Source: HXMU1420-2 sp034670145 (lineage in GTDB: Bacteria > Pseudomonadota > Alphaproteobacteria > Rhodobacterales > Rhodobacteraceae). From it: a DNA stretch of 64,000 nt. The DNA lies in assembly GCA_034670145.1 (NCBI GenBank), contig JAXMOA010000005.1:186001-250000 (forward strand). The letters run 5' to 3'. A program made the position numbers and the translations under genes. Below are positions 24,841 through 33,675 of this stretch, piece by piece. Position 1 is the stretch's first letter. Every line of letters starts with the position of its first letter. Below the pieces are notes generated by a model. That model saw nothing but the letters and a program-made list of their open reading frames with translations. It was not told the DNA's origin and did not search any database.

Positions 24841-26094
24841 TCAGTGCAGGTTGTGCTGCGCGCCGGTGCCTTCTTCGTCCATCAACCCGTGCCCGTCGCG
24901 GAACCGGTCCAGGCGAAAACCGGTCGCGGCCTCGAACGGGCGATCCGTGGCGATCAGATGCGCAAAGGAGAAGCCGCTGGCGGGCACCGCCTTGAACCCG
25001 CCGTAGCACCAGCCGCAATCGAGGTAGAGCCCCTCGATCCCGGTCTTGTCGATGATCGGAGACCCGTCCGGCGTCATATCCATGATGCCGCCCCAGCTGC
25101 GCAGGACCTTGGCCTTGCCGATCATCGGCATCAGGGTCATGCCGGCCTCCATCACATGTTCGACCATCGGCAGATTGCCCCGCTGGGCATAAGAGGCGTA
25201 CATGTCCAGGTCGCCGCCAAAGACAAGGCCGCCCTTGTCCGACTGGCTGATATAGAAATGCCCCATACCGTAGGAAATCACCTGATCAATGCAGGGTTTG
25301 AGGCCTTCGGTGACAAAGGCCTGCAACACGTGGCTTTCCACTGGCAGCCGCATCCCGGCCATTGCGGCGACCTGGCTGGAGCGCCCGGCCACCACCATGC
25401 CGACCTTTTTGGCCCTGATCGCGCCGCGAGTGGTCTGAACCCCGCGCACGGAGCCGTTTTCGATGTCGATGCCGGTGACTTCGCAATTCTGGATCAGGTC
25501 GACCCCGCGCTGATCTGCGCCGCGCGCATAGCCCCAGGCCACCGCATCATGGCGGGCCGAGCCGCCGCGCGGATGATAGAGGCCGCCATAGATCGGGAAC
25601 CGGGTGTTGTCGAAATCCAGATATGGCACCAGCCGCCGGACGCCCGCGCGGTCCAGCAGCACCGCGTCGTCGCCCTGGCTGCGCATCATGTTGCCACGTC
25701 GCACAAAGGCGTCGCGCTGACCGTCGGAATGGAACAGGTTGAGCACGCCACGCTGGGAATGCATGACATTGTAGTTCAGTTCGGTTTCCAGCCCCTCCCA
25801 CAGGCGCATCGACCAGGAATAGAACTGCGAATTGCCCTCGAGGAAGTAGTTTGCCCGCACGATGGTGGTGTTGCGGCCCACATTGCCGCCGCCCAGATAG
25901 CCTTTTTCCAGCACCGCCACATTGGTCAGCCCGTGTTCGCGCGCCAGGTAATAGGCGGTGGCCAGCCCATGCCCGCCGCCGCCGATCAGGACGATGTCAT
26001 ATTCATCCTGCGGGTCCGGGTCACGCCAATGCGGGGTCCAGCCCCGGTTGCCGGTGAGACCCTCTTTCAGAACGCGCAGGCCAGAGAACCGCAT
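24841..26094 (-). CDS. soxB: Sarcosine oxidase beta subunit
   Basis: The 417-residue flavin-bearing subunit. The FAD-binding motif is DIVLIGGGGHGLATAYYLA near residue 33, followed by VLEKGYLGGGNVGRNTTIVR, where the covalent flavin His is expected a little later in the family. The C-terminus has GSPIIDKTGIEGLYLDCGW and the conserved KAVPASG. First gene of the operon on the minus strand; its promoter should lie in 26095-26221. Confidence 0.97.
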   Translation of the reverse strand: MRFSGLRVLKEGLTGNRGWTPHWRDPDPQDEYDIVLIGGGGHGLATAYYLAREHGLTNVAVLEKGYLGGGNVGRNTTIVRANYFLEGNSQFYSWSMRLWEGLETELNYNVMHSQRGVLNLFHSDGQRDAFVRRGNMMRSQGDDAVLLDRAGVRRLVPYLDFDNTRFPIYGGLYHPRGGSARHDAVAWGYARGADQRGVDLIQNCEVTGIDIENGSVRGVQTTRGAIRAKKVGMVVAGRSSQVAAMAGMRLPVESHVLQAFVTEGLKPCIDQVISYGMGHFYISQSDKGGLVFGGDLDMYASYAQRGNLPMVEHVMEAGMTLMPMIGKAKVLRSWGGIMDMTPDGSPIIDKTGIEGLYLDCGWCYGGFKAVPASGFSFAHLIATDRPFEAATGFRLDRFRDGHGLMDEEGTGAQHNLH

Positions 26095-26221
26095 GATGTC
26101 GCCTCGTGATCAAACAGCGGGCAGCGTGCCCATGTTGGATCACTATCACCCTCCTGCCCGCGCGGGAAAAGTCATTTGTCCGCGTTTTGGCCCAGACGCG
26201 ACATCCGGACCCAGCGCCGCG

Positions 26222-27118
26222 TCAGAATCGCAGGCGCAGCGCCAGGCCGACAATCGGGGCGGTGTCGTAGTTTTGCTGGCTGATCACGGTGCCGGTTGCA
26301 TCGGCCAATGTCAGTTCGCCGTTGAATTCCGCGCCGGCAAAGGCCGTGAGGCTCAGCCCCGGGTTGGGTTCGTAGTTGGCCAGGAAGACAACCGGAATGC
26401 TGCTGTCCTGACCAATGCCACCGGGCACCGGGCCGCTGTTGTTGAGACGGAACCGCACGTCTTCGGATCGTACCGACAAGGCCAGGTTCAGCGAGTCCGT
26501 GGCCGCATAGCTCAGCGTGAGGCCGGGCCCCTGGGTGGCGCCCAGAGAACTGCCGGTGGAAAACGACCATTGGTCCGAGATCGACCAGTCGATCAGCAAG
26601 GCCGGGAAAATCTCGGGGTTGTCGTCCTCCAATTGGGTAAAGAATCCCACGGCCGGGCCGATTGTCAGGTTTTCGCTGACCTGCCAGGCGATGCCGCCAA
26701 AGACGCCATAGGTGCGCCCGGACGAGGCCCCTGCCCCGCTTTCGAAATTGAAACCCAGCGAAGGCACGACAAAGACCTGCGCCCGATCACCCGCCGCAAA
26801 GCGGATGGGTGCGCTGATCTGCAGATCTGTGATGTCACCCCAGGGCCGGGCGGGGACGTTCGAGAACTCATAGTCATAGCGCCCCATGCTGAGCGTCACC
26901 CCAGCCGTGACGCCCGTATCAAAGGTGTGAAACACGCCACCCCGCACCACGCCGCGATTGACAGCGAACGCGCCCCCCTGGGTGAGGTCGGATTCCCCCT
27001 GCCAGAGGGAGAAGCCATCCAGCTGCCATGACCAGCCCGGACGTGGGCCGCCGCCCTCCTGGGCCTGCGCTGACATCGCCGAAAGCGCCAATGCGCCCGC
27101 CAATAGCTGTTTTTTCAT
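26222..27118 (-). CDS. Outer-membrane beta-barrel protein
   Basis: A 298-residue exported protein with signal peptide MKKQLLAGALALSAMSAQA. The mature part shows alternating hydrophobic strands with many Gly and aromatic residues and ends LALRLRF with the C-terminal Phe typical of outer-membrane barrels. It may be a porin-like or lipid-uptake barrel; the substrate is not visible. It stands between soxB and the DUF6151-type gene, 72 bases after the latter. Confidence 0.8.
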   Translation of the reverse strand: MKKQLLAGALALSAMSAQAQEGGGPRPGWSWQLDGFSLWQGESDLTQGGAFAVNRGVVRGGVFHTFDTGVTAGVTLSMGRYDYEFSNVPARPWGDITDLQISAPIRFAAGDRAQVFVVPSLGFNFESGAGASSGRTYGVFGGIAWQVSENLTIGPAVGFFTQLEDDNPEIFPALLIDWSISDQWSFSTGSSLGATQGPGLTLSYAATDSLNLALSVRSEDVRFRLNNSGPVPGGIGQDSSIPVVFLANYEPNPGLSLTAFAGAEFNGELTLADATGTVISQQNYDTAPIVGLALRLRF

Positions 27119-27190
27119 AACCGCGGTCCTACACCTGTTAAGTAGACATAAAACAAAATGTAGTGTGCCTGCGGTCAGTGTCGAAGAAAA

Positions 27191-27790
27191 TCAGGGGCGT
27201 GCGGCGTTTCGCTCCTCTTTGGTCAGTATCCGGATCGGGGCAAAGGCCGCGCCGGTGCTGTCGCGGAAGGGTGATTTGCTGGCCTTTCCGGCCAATCCGG
27301 CCGTTATCATGCGCCGCATCAACGCCATGCCGGCTGCGCCAAATTTTTCATCAGCCGCAGGCGCGCCGCGCCCCGGCACAGCGCCTTGGGTATTGGCATA
27401 ACAAAATACCGGGCCCAGGGTCGCATCCGCCTGAGCGGTCTGGCGCTGGCTGATCACGACGCCGACAAAAGGCAGGCCAAGCCGCGAAAGCGTGTTGCAC
27501 ATCAGCGTGCCACAGCAGGTGGCGTGCCAGCGCAGCAACCCCTTTGGCCCCAGGCGCAGGATCGCCAGTTTGTCCTGACCCCGGGTGATCTGGATCAGGT
27601 CCGGCGTGGTCTGCCAGATATCGCTGCCCCCGGGTGGGGACAGCAAATCATCGGCGCAGCCCAGACTATGGGCGGCGGTCTGGCAATCCTTGCAAAAACA
27701 GGTTGCCCTGGTCCCGGCCGAGCGGCCGGGCACAGACACCCGCAGCGAGACGTCTCCACATTGACAGTCGACGTCCAGATGCTTGGTCAT
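27191..27790 (-). CDS. DUF6151/GFA-like zinc-binding protein
   Basis: A 199-residue cytoplasmic protein with Cys clusters CQCGDVSLRVS, CFCKDCQTAAHSLG and ATCCGTLMCNT, arranged like the zinc sites of glutathione-dependent formaldehyde-activating (GFA) enzymes. I recall this subgroup as DUF6151. No catalytic function is established. It lies 11 bases past the glutamate dehydrogenase stop on the same strand, so co-transcription is likely. Confidence 0.75.
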   Translation of the reverse strand: MTKHLDVDCQCGDVSLRVSVPGRSAGTRATCFCKDCQTAAHSLGCADDLLSPPGGSDIWQTTPDLIQITRGQDKLAILRLGPKGLLRWHATCCGTLMCNTLSRLGLPFVGVVISQRQTAQADATLGPVFCYANTQGAVPGRGAPAADEKFGAAGMALMRRMITAGLAGKASKSPFRDSTGAAFAPIRILTKEERNAARP

Positions 27791-27801
27791 ATTGTGCCTC
27801 T

Positions 27802-29232
27802 TCAGAGCCCTTTTGCGCGATAGCTGGATGCCACGCGGTCAATGGATACAAGATAGGCCGCGACGCGCAAATCCTCAACATCATCGCGCGAATGCCAGAC
27901 CTCGCGCATGGACTGATAGGCCACGCGCATCGTGTCATCCAGCCCCGAGCGCACCAGTTCCAGCTCTCCCGCGCCCCGCAGATATTTGGTTTTGAAGTTC
28001 GGCGAGAGCGTCCAGGTGTCGCCCATCACGCCGCTCAGCCGTTCCAGCTCGTCCACGATCAATTCGTGGCGCGCCTCTTCCTGGCGGCGTTGCATGCGGC
28101 CAAAACGGATATGGCTGAGGTTCTTGACCCATTCGAAGTAAGAGACCGTCACCCCGCCCGCATTGGCGTACATGTCCGGAATGATCACGCAGCCCTTTTT
28201 GCGCAACACTTCATCCGCCCCGGCGGTGATCGGGCCATTGGCCGCCTCGATGATCAGGGGCGCCTGAATACGGGCCGCGTTCTCCATCGAGATGACCCCC
28301 TCCAGCGCAGCCGGAATGAGGATGTCGCAGTCTTCCTCCAGCACCACGGCCCCCTCCGGGATCAGCTGTGCGTCGGGATAGCCCGAGATGCTGCCATGTT
28401 TGAGAATCCATTCATGGATCGCTTCGATGTCCAGCCCTTCGGGGTCAAACAGGGCCCCGTCGCGTTCGATGACACCGGTGATCCGGCAGCCATCGTCCTC
28501 TTGCAGAAACTTGGCCGCGTGATAGCCCACATTGCCCAGCCCCTGCACGATCACCCGCTTGCCGTCCAATGTGCCGGTCAAACCGGTTTTGGCCACATCC
28601 TCGGGGTGGCGGAAAAATTCCTGCAAGGCATATTCGACGCCGCGACCTGTCGCCTCGACCCGGCCAGCGATGCCGCCCGCGTTCAGCGGTTTACCGGTGA
28701 CACAGGCGCGGGCGTTGATATCGGTGGTGTTCATCCGCGCATATTGGTCCGCCATCCAGGCCATTTCACGTTCGCCCGTGCCCATATCGGGGGCCGGCAC
28801 ATTCTGGCTGGGATGGATCAGGTCACGCTTGGCCAGTTCATAGGCGAACCGCCGCGTGATCCGCTCCAGTTCATGTTCGTCATATTGGCGCGGGTCGATA
28901 CACAGCCCGCCCTTGGAGCCGCCAAACGGGGTTTCGACCAGCGCGCATTTATAGGTCATCAGCGCGGCCAGCGCCTCCACCTCGTCCTGATGGACACTGG
29001 GGGCATAGCGGATGCCGCCCTTGACCGGTTCCATATGTTCCGAATGCACGGCCCGGTACCCCGTGAATGTCTGGATCTGCCCGCGCAGACGCACCCCGAA
29101 GCGGACCGTATAGGTGGCGTTGCAGACCCTGATCTTTTCCTCCAGCCCCGGCGGCAGGTCCATCAGAGCCACCGCGCGGTTGAACATCAGGTCAACACTT
29201 TCTCTGAAACTGGGTTCTTTCAATACAGTCAT
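27802..29232 (-). CDS. Glu/Leu/Phe/Val-type glutamate dehydrogenase
   Basis: A 476-residue amino-acid dehydrogenase, most like glutamate dehydrogenase, interconverting glutamate and 2-oxoglutarate with ammonia. Signatures are VKGGIRYAPSVHQDEVEALA, the catalytic Lys in PFGGSKGGLCIDP, the Asp in VPAPDMGTGEREM, and the nucleotide-binding VIVQGLGNVGYHAAKFL. I chose ATG 29232 because GGAGGACCAA precedes it; the frame is open to 29265. It could feed or drain ammonia from amine catabolism encoded nearby. Confidence 0.93.
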   Translation of the reverse strand: MTVLKEPSFRESVDLMFNRAVALMDLPPGLEEKIRVCNATYTVRFGVRLRGQIQTFTGYRAVHSEHMEPVKGGIRYAPSVHQDEVEALAALMTYKCALVETPFGGSKGGLCIDPRQYDEHELERITRRFAYELAKRDLIHPSQNVPAPDMGTGEREMAWMADQYARMNTTDINARACVTGKPLNAGGIAGRVEATGRGVEYALQEFFRHPEDVAKTGLTGTLDGKRVIVQGLGNVGYHAAKFLQEDDGCRITGVIERDGALFDPEGLDIEAIHEWILKHGSISGYPDAQLIPEGAVVLEEDCDILIPAALEGVISMENAARIQAPLIIEAANGPITAGADEVLRKKGCVIIPDMYANAGGVTVSYFEWVKNLSHIRFGRMQRRQEEARHELIVDELERLSGVMGDTWTLSPNFKTKYLRGAGELELVRSGLDDTMRVAYQSMREVWHSRDDVEDLRVAAYLVSIDRVASSYRAKGL

Positions 29233-29557
29233 TTGGTCCTCCGCGGACAAGAAATTTGTCCCCATTTGAACACGACACTATGACGAGTTTCTTAAACCGC
29301 CTAAATTTTTTTTCCCGGCCTTGGCGGAATGGACTTGCTTTGGGTTGGGGGGCTGAATTGTGGCGGCGCAATGGCGACTGATCATGGGGTTGCAACAGTC
29401 CGCGCGTTTTGCCCCGGTTTCCCGCCTGTCCGGGAAACAATGGCACGGAAAACGCACTTTTTCAGCCACATTTCAGCCCAGATACGGGACCATAAGGTGA
29501 TTGGTTGAGTCTAAGTCGCCGGTGTCCTGTGACCCCCGGCAATGAAAGTGAAGAGAC
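29233..29557. other. Promoter region between divergent gdh and tad genes
   Basis: No gene seen. A perfect 8-base inverted repeat GTTTCCCG (29417-29424) and CGGGAAAC (29431-29438) could be a hairpin or operator. A run of eight T lies at about 29307-29314. Promoters for glutamate dehydrogenase (left) and the tad genes (right) should be here, but I cannot fix the boxes. Confidence 0.5.
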
Positions 29558-31312
29558 ATGACAGATCGCGCCTGCAATCCACGGGCATTCGCCGGGACGA
29601 AAACGCAGACTTTGGCGGCCATTCTTGGCCGGCGGCTTCGCGTGTTCGGACAGGACGAGTCCGGCAACCTGATCATTTTCGGTGTCTATATCTGGGTTCT
29701 CATCTTTATGGTGGCCGGGATCGGGATTGACCTGATGCGGGTCGAACGGGACCGCACAGCGTTGCAGTATACGCTGGACCGCGCCGTTCTGGCCGCGGCT
29801 GACCTGGACCAGACGCTGAACCCGAAAACCGTGGTGGAGGATTACTTCGACAAGGCCGGGATGAGCGATTACCTGGCTTCGGTCACGGTGCAGCAGGGCC
29901 TGGGTTATCGGATTGTGAGCGCCACGGCGGAAACCGAAATCAAGACACAGTTCATGCATATGAACGGGGTCGATACGTTGAAGGCACCGGCGGCGGGAAC
30001 GGCCGAGGAAAGCATCGGCGGCGTGGAAGTATCGCTAGTGCTGGATGTATCGGGGTCCATGGGATCAAACCGCCGGCTGACCAACCTCAAGATTGCCGCC
30101 AAAAACTTTGTCGATGAAATGACGCAGAACAGTGAAGACGGCAAATTGTCGATCTCGGTCGTTCCTTATGCGACGCAGGTGTCGGTGCCTGATGGAATCT
30201 TCAACCGTCTGAACCCGACGCAGGAACATAACTATTCCAATTGCATCAACTTTCCCTCTGCGGAATTCAGCAAGACCGACATCAGCACCACCTATAACTA
30301 CGAACGCACGATGCATTTTGACGTGTGGGACGATTTTGACGGACGCGATGATGACCCCAAGAGGCTGGTGCGCTCGCCGGTCTGCGAGGACAGCAACGCG
30401 CGCGAAATTCTGCCGCTGCAAAAGGATGCCACCAAGCTCAAGAACTACATTGATGGTCTGTGGGCCGATGGAAACACGTCGATTGACCTGGGGCTGAAGT
30501 GGGGCACCGCCCTGATTGATCCCAGCATGCAAAGCGTTGTGACCGGGTTGATTGCGGATGACACTGTGGCCTCTGATTTCGCCAATCGCCCGAACGCCTA
30601 TAATGACGGAGAAACGCTCAAGGTGATCGTGTTGATGACCGATGGGCAAAACACCAGCCAGTATTATCTGAACGATGAATACCGGCGCGGTGAATCCAAC
30701 ATCTGGTGGAACGACGCCGAGGAAGTCTATTCGGTCTATGTTGGTCTGGACGAATATGATGAGGACCGGGACGGGATCTATAACGAACCCATGTTCTACT
30801 GGCCGGATACGGACGATTGGAAAGACCACGCCTATGGCGAAGGCACCTATGAAGAGACCGTGAGCGAACGGGTCTGCAAATCCTACAAGCGCAACGGGTC
30901 GTGCAAACGCTACAAGACGGTCAAGACCACGGTAGAGGTGGACGAGCCGGGCAGTGCCGAGGTGCTGTCGTATGCGGATCTTTATGCCTACACGTCGCTC
31001 GAATGGATTGTCGAAGATCTGTATGAACCCTGGATGTACGACAGTGAGGCCTGGGACGATTGGTACTATGGGGTGCGCAACTATGTCGGGTCCTGGACCA
31101 AGGACAGCCGCACCACCAGCATGTGCAACGCCGCCAAGGATGCCAATATCGTGCTGTTCACCATCGGGTTCGAGGCCCCCAGCCATGGCGACGATCTGCT
31201 GGAAGACTGCGCCAGCTCTCCGGCACATTTCTTTGATGTGCAGGGTTTGCAGATCGACGAAGCGTTTTCGTCGATTGCCTCCAGCATCCGTAAACTGAGG
31301 TTGACACAATGA
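29558..31312 (+). CDS. TadG-like pilus-assembly protein with vWA domain
   Basis: A 584-residue protein with an N-terminal TadE/TadG membrane segment (residues 38-58, preceded by DESGNLIIFG) and an extracytoplasmic von Willebrand A domain. The metal-ion site DVSGSMG is at 163-169, with later motifs at TSIDLGLKWG and VIVLMTDGQNT. A long insert of about 110 residues, very rich in Trp, Tyr, Asp and Glu (roughly 370-500), interrupts the vWA domain before NIVLFTIGFEA. It is followed, with ATGA overlap, by two TadE-like genes. Confidence 0.85.
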   Translation: MTDRACNPRAFAGTKTQTLAAILGRRLRVFGQDESGNLIIFGVYIWVLIFMVAGIGIDLMRVERDRTALQYTLDRAVLAAADLDQTLNPKTVVEDYFDKAGMSDYLASVTVQQGLGYRIVSATAETEIKTQFMHMNGVDTLKAPAAGTAEESIGGVEVSLVLDVSGSMGSNRRLTNLKIAAKNFVDEMTQNSEDGKLSISVVPYATQVSVPDGIFNRLNPTQEHNYSNCINFPSAEFSKTDISTTYNYERTMHFDVWDDFDGRDDDPKRLVRSPVCEDSNAREILPLQKDATKLKNYIDGLWADGNTSIDLGLKWGTALIDPSMQSVVTGLIADDTVASDFANRPNAYNDGETLKVIVLMTDGQNTSQYYLNDEYRRGESNIWWNDAEEVYSVYVGLDEYDEDRDGIYNEPMFYWPDTDDWKDHAYGEGTYEETVSERVCKSYKRNGSCKRYKTVKTTVEVDEPGSAEVLSYADLYAYTSLEWIVEDLYEPWMYDSEAWDDWYYGVRNYVGSWTKDSRTTSMCNAAKDANIVLFTIGFEAPSHGDDLLEDCASSPAHFFDVQGLQIDEAFSSIASSIRKLRLTQ

Positions 31313-31845
31313 TCCGGGGTTTGCGCGCCTGTCTGCGCCGGTTTGGCCGGTCCGAGTCCGGCTCGGCGACAATTGAATTTGCGATCACATTTCCGGCGAT
31401 GCTGTTCTTTCTGCTCAGCGGTGTAGAGCTGGGTATGATCACGCTGAACCAGGCGATGCTGGAGCGGTCGATTGACATGACCGTGCGTGACATCCGTCTG
31501 GGCACGGGCGCGGCGCCGCAACATGACGAGATCAAGGACACCATTTGTGAACGCGCCGGGTTTATCGAGGATTGCGCGGACAACATGCGGCTGGAGATGA
31601 TCCAGGTCGACCCGTACAACTGGAACGGTCTGTCGGGGGATCCGGACTGTATTGACCGGTCCGAAGACGTGGCGCCTGTGCGCTCGTTTGTGAACGGGCA
31701 ATCGAACGAGCTGATGATTCTGCGCGCCTGCGTCAAGATTGCGCCGATGTTCCCCACCGTCGGTCTGGGGGCGACGATTGGCAAGGATGGGGCGGGCAAT
31801 TACGCGCTTTATGCAACCGCTGCCTTTGTTCAGGAACCGGGATAA
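31309..31845 (+). CDS. TadE-like pseudopilin family protein
   Basis: A 178-residue protein with a prepilin-like N-terminus: FGRSESGSATIEFAITFPAM is the TadE signature, with the hydrophobic helix at about residues 22-42. In Flp/Tad systems such minor pseudopilins are processed by TadV. It overlaps the TadG gene (ATGA) and the next gene (TAATG). Confidence 0.88.
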   Translation: MIRGLRACLRRFGRSESGSATIEFAITFPAMLFFLLSGVELGMITLNQAMLERSIDMTVRDIRLGTGAAPQHDEIKDTICERAGFIEDCADNMRLEMIQVDPYNWNGLSGDPDCIDRSEDVAPVRSFVNGQSNELMILRACVKIAPMFPTVGLGATIGKDGAGNYALYATAAFVQEPG

Positions 31846-32399
31846 TGAAGAACCTGTGGATACCCAATTGGTTGCGGGCCTTTGCCAGCGACACGCGCGG
31901 CGTCATATCGCTGGAATTTGTGATCATGATGCCCGCCTTGTTCATCACGTATATGTCGGCCTATGTCTATTTTGACGGCTACCGTCAGGCCGGGGTGAAC
32001 CTGAAGGCGGCCTATACGATCAGCGATCTGGTCTCGCGCGAGACCAATGTTGTGAACAACAACTACATCGACAGCATGTACAGCCTGATGCAGGAGCTGA
32101 CGCGCTCGAACAACCCGGTGCGTTTGCGGATTTCGGTTGTGCGCTGGGATGAGGGCGATGACCGGTATTACCTGGACTGGTCCGAGGCGCGCGGCGTTGA
32201 TTATCCGCGCCTGCTCAACAGTGACCTGCAACAGATCGAGGCCAAGCTGCCCACAATGCCGGACAATGAGCGGGTGATTTTGGTGGAAACCTCCAACACG
32301 TTTGAGCCGCTGTATAAAATCGGGATGGACAACATCAGCATCGACAATTTTGTCTTTACCCGCCCCCGGTTTGCGCCGCTGGTCGTTTTCAATGGCTGA
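31845..32399 (+). CDS. TadE/TadF-like minor pseudopilin
   Basis: A 184-residue protein with N-terminal FASDTRGVISLEFVIMMPAL, a TadE/TadF-type prepilin-like segment, membrane helix at about 20-42, and an extracytoplasmic domain ending TRPRFAPLVVF, a motif common at the end of TadF-like proteins. Third gene of the trio. Confidence 0.85.
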   Translation: MKNLWIPNWLRAFASDTRGVISLEFVIMMPALFITYMSAYVYFDGYRQAGVNLKAAYTISDLVSRETNVVNNNYIDSMYSLMQELTRSNNPVRLRISVVRWDEGDDRYYLDWSEARGVDYPRLLNSDLQQIEAKLPTMPDNERVILVETSNTFEPLYKIGMDNISIDNFVFTRPRFAPLVVFNG

Positions 32400-32440
32400 G
32401 CCGTCTTCCCTCGGCGCGGGCGACAGGCTAGCCTGCTGGC

Positions 32441-33637
32441 ATGGACTTACCTTCGACCCCGCCAAACCGGGCTGATGCCCCCCCTCTTTGCCAGGACACG
32501 GACGCCGCTGCCGGGATTGAGGTAACGGCAGAGTTTGAACGCTTTGCCCAGCGCAATGACGTCTTCACCCGCGCCATGTGGGACGAGCGCGTGCGCAGCA
32601 AACAGGCGGATCGGTTCTTTGCCTCTTATCGGATGGAGGCCGCCCCGCGGCGCGGCGATGGGTTTACCCAGCGCGATTTCGCCCTGCGCAACGCCGCCTG
32701 GCTGATCTCGGATGTCATGACAAACCGGTTTGCCGCCGATGGCCGGCGAGAGGGGTTTCAGGCGCCGATCAGCTATGACACGCCCGTCGCGCCGCAGCAG
32801 GCACCGGTCGAAGACCCGGGCGAAATGGCACGCGAGATCAAACAGGTTGCGCGGTTCTTTGGCGCGGATCTGTGCGGGGTGACGGATCTGGACGAGCGCT
32901 GGCTATATACCGCGCGTGTCGATGTGCGCGACGCCTCCGAAGCGCCCCACGACCTGCCCGAGGGGCTGAACACGGTGATTGTTCTGGGCCATGAGATGGA
33001 CCGGGAACTGGTCGAGACGTACCCCTCTGCTCTGGGTGGGGCGGCCACGGGGCGCGAATACAGCCATGAGGCCGCGATTGTGATGCAGCTGGCCGCCTAT
33101 ATCCGCAATTTGGGCTATGAGGCCGTGGCCTCGATGAATGATACCGCGCTGGTCATTCCCTATGCGGTCAAGGCCGGTCTGGGGGAATATGCGCGCAATC
33201 AGATGGTGATCACGCCAGAATTCGGGCCGCGTCTGCGGTTTTCCAAGATTTTCACCAATCTGCCACTGGCGCTGGATGCGCCGCAGCCCAGGGGCGTGCG
33301 GGCGTTTTGCGACATTTGCTCCAAATGTGCCGACGCTTGCCCGGTCAAGGCGTTGCCGTTCGGGCCGCCCTCGACCGAGACGGCCAATGTATCGGCCATC
33401 AAAGGCGTGCGCAAATGGACGTCGGATGCCGAAAAATGCTTTGGGTTCTGGGCCAAGCTGGCCTCGGATTGTGCGATCTGCATGCGGGTTTGCCCGTTCA
33501 ACCGCGACTTCTCGAGGCGCAGAAACCGGTTGTGGCTGCGGCTGGCCCTGTCCCGCTTCCGGCGTCTGGCGCTGCGTCTGGACCGGACACGGCCCCGGTT
33601 GAAGCCTTCGGCCTGGTGGTCGGGTCAGAGCCGTTAG
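32441..33637 (+). CDS. Reductive-dehalogenase-like iron-sulfur protein
   Basis: A 398-residue cytoplasmic protein. Residues ~130-280 resemble the cobalamin-binding nitroreductase-like domain of reductive dehalogenases and epoxyqueuosine reductase (LCGVTDLDERWLY; PYAVKAGLGEYARNQMVITPEFGPRLR in pieces). Two 4Fe-4S clusters are predicted from C290, C293, C296, C300 and C333, C344, C347, C351. No Tat signal peptide is seen, unlike respiratory enzymes. The N-terminal 120 residues are unplaced. Substrate unknown; it could be a catabolic dehalogenase or another corrinoid reductase. Confidence 0.75.
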   Translation: MDLPSTPPNRADAPPLCQDTDAAAGIEVTAEFERFAQRNDVFTRAMWDERVRSKQADRFFASYRMEAAPRRGDGFTQRDFALRNAAWLISDVMTNRFAADGRREGFQAPISYDTPVAPQQAPVEDPGEMAREIKQVARFFGADLCGVTDLDERWLYTARVDVRDASEAPHDLPEGLNTVIVLGHEMDRELVETYPSALGGAATGREYSHEAAIVMQLAAYIRNLGYEAVASMNDTALVIPYAVKAGLGEYARNQMVITPEFGPRLRFSKIFTNLPLALDAPQPRGVRAFCDICSKCADACPVKALPFGPPSTETANVSAIKGVRKWTSDAEKCFGFWAKLASDCAICMRVCPFNRDFSRRRNRLWLRLALSRFRRLALRLDRTRPRLKPSAWWSGQSR

Positions 33638-33675
33638 ACGCAAGCCGCCGCCCCTCGCCCTCGCCCCGGTTCGTC

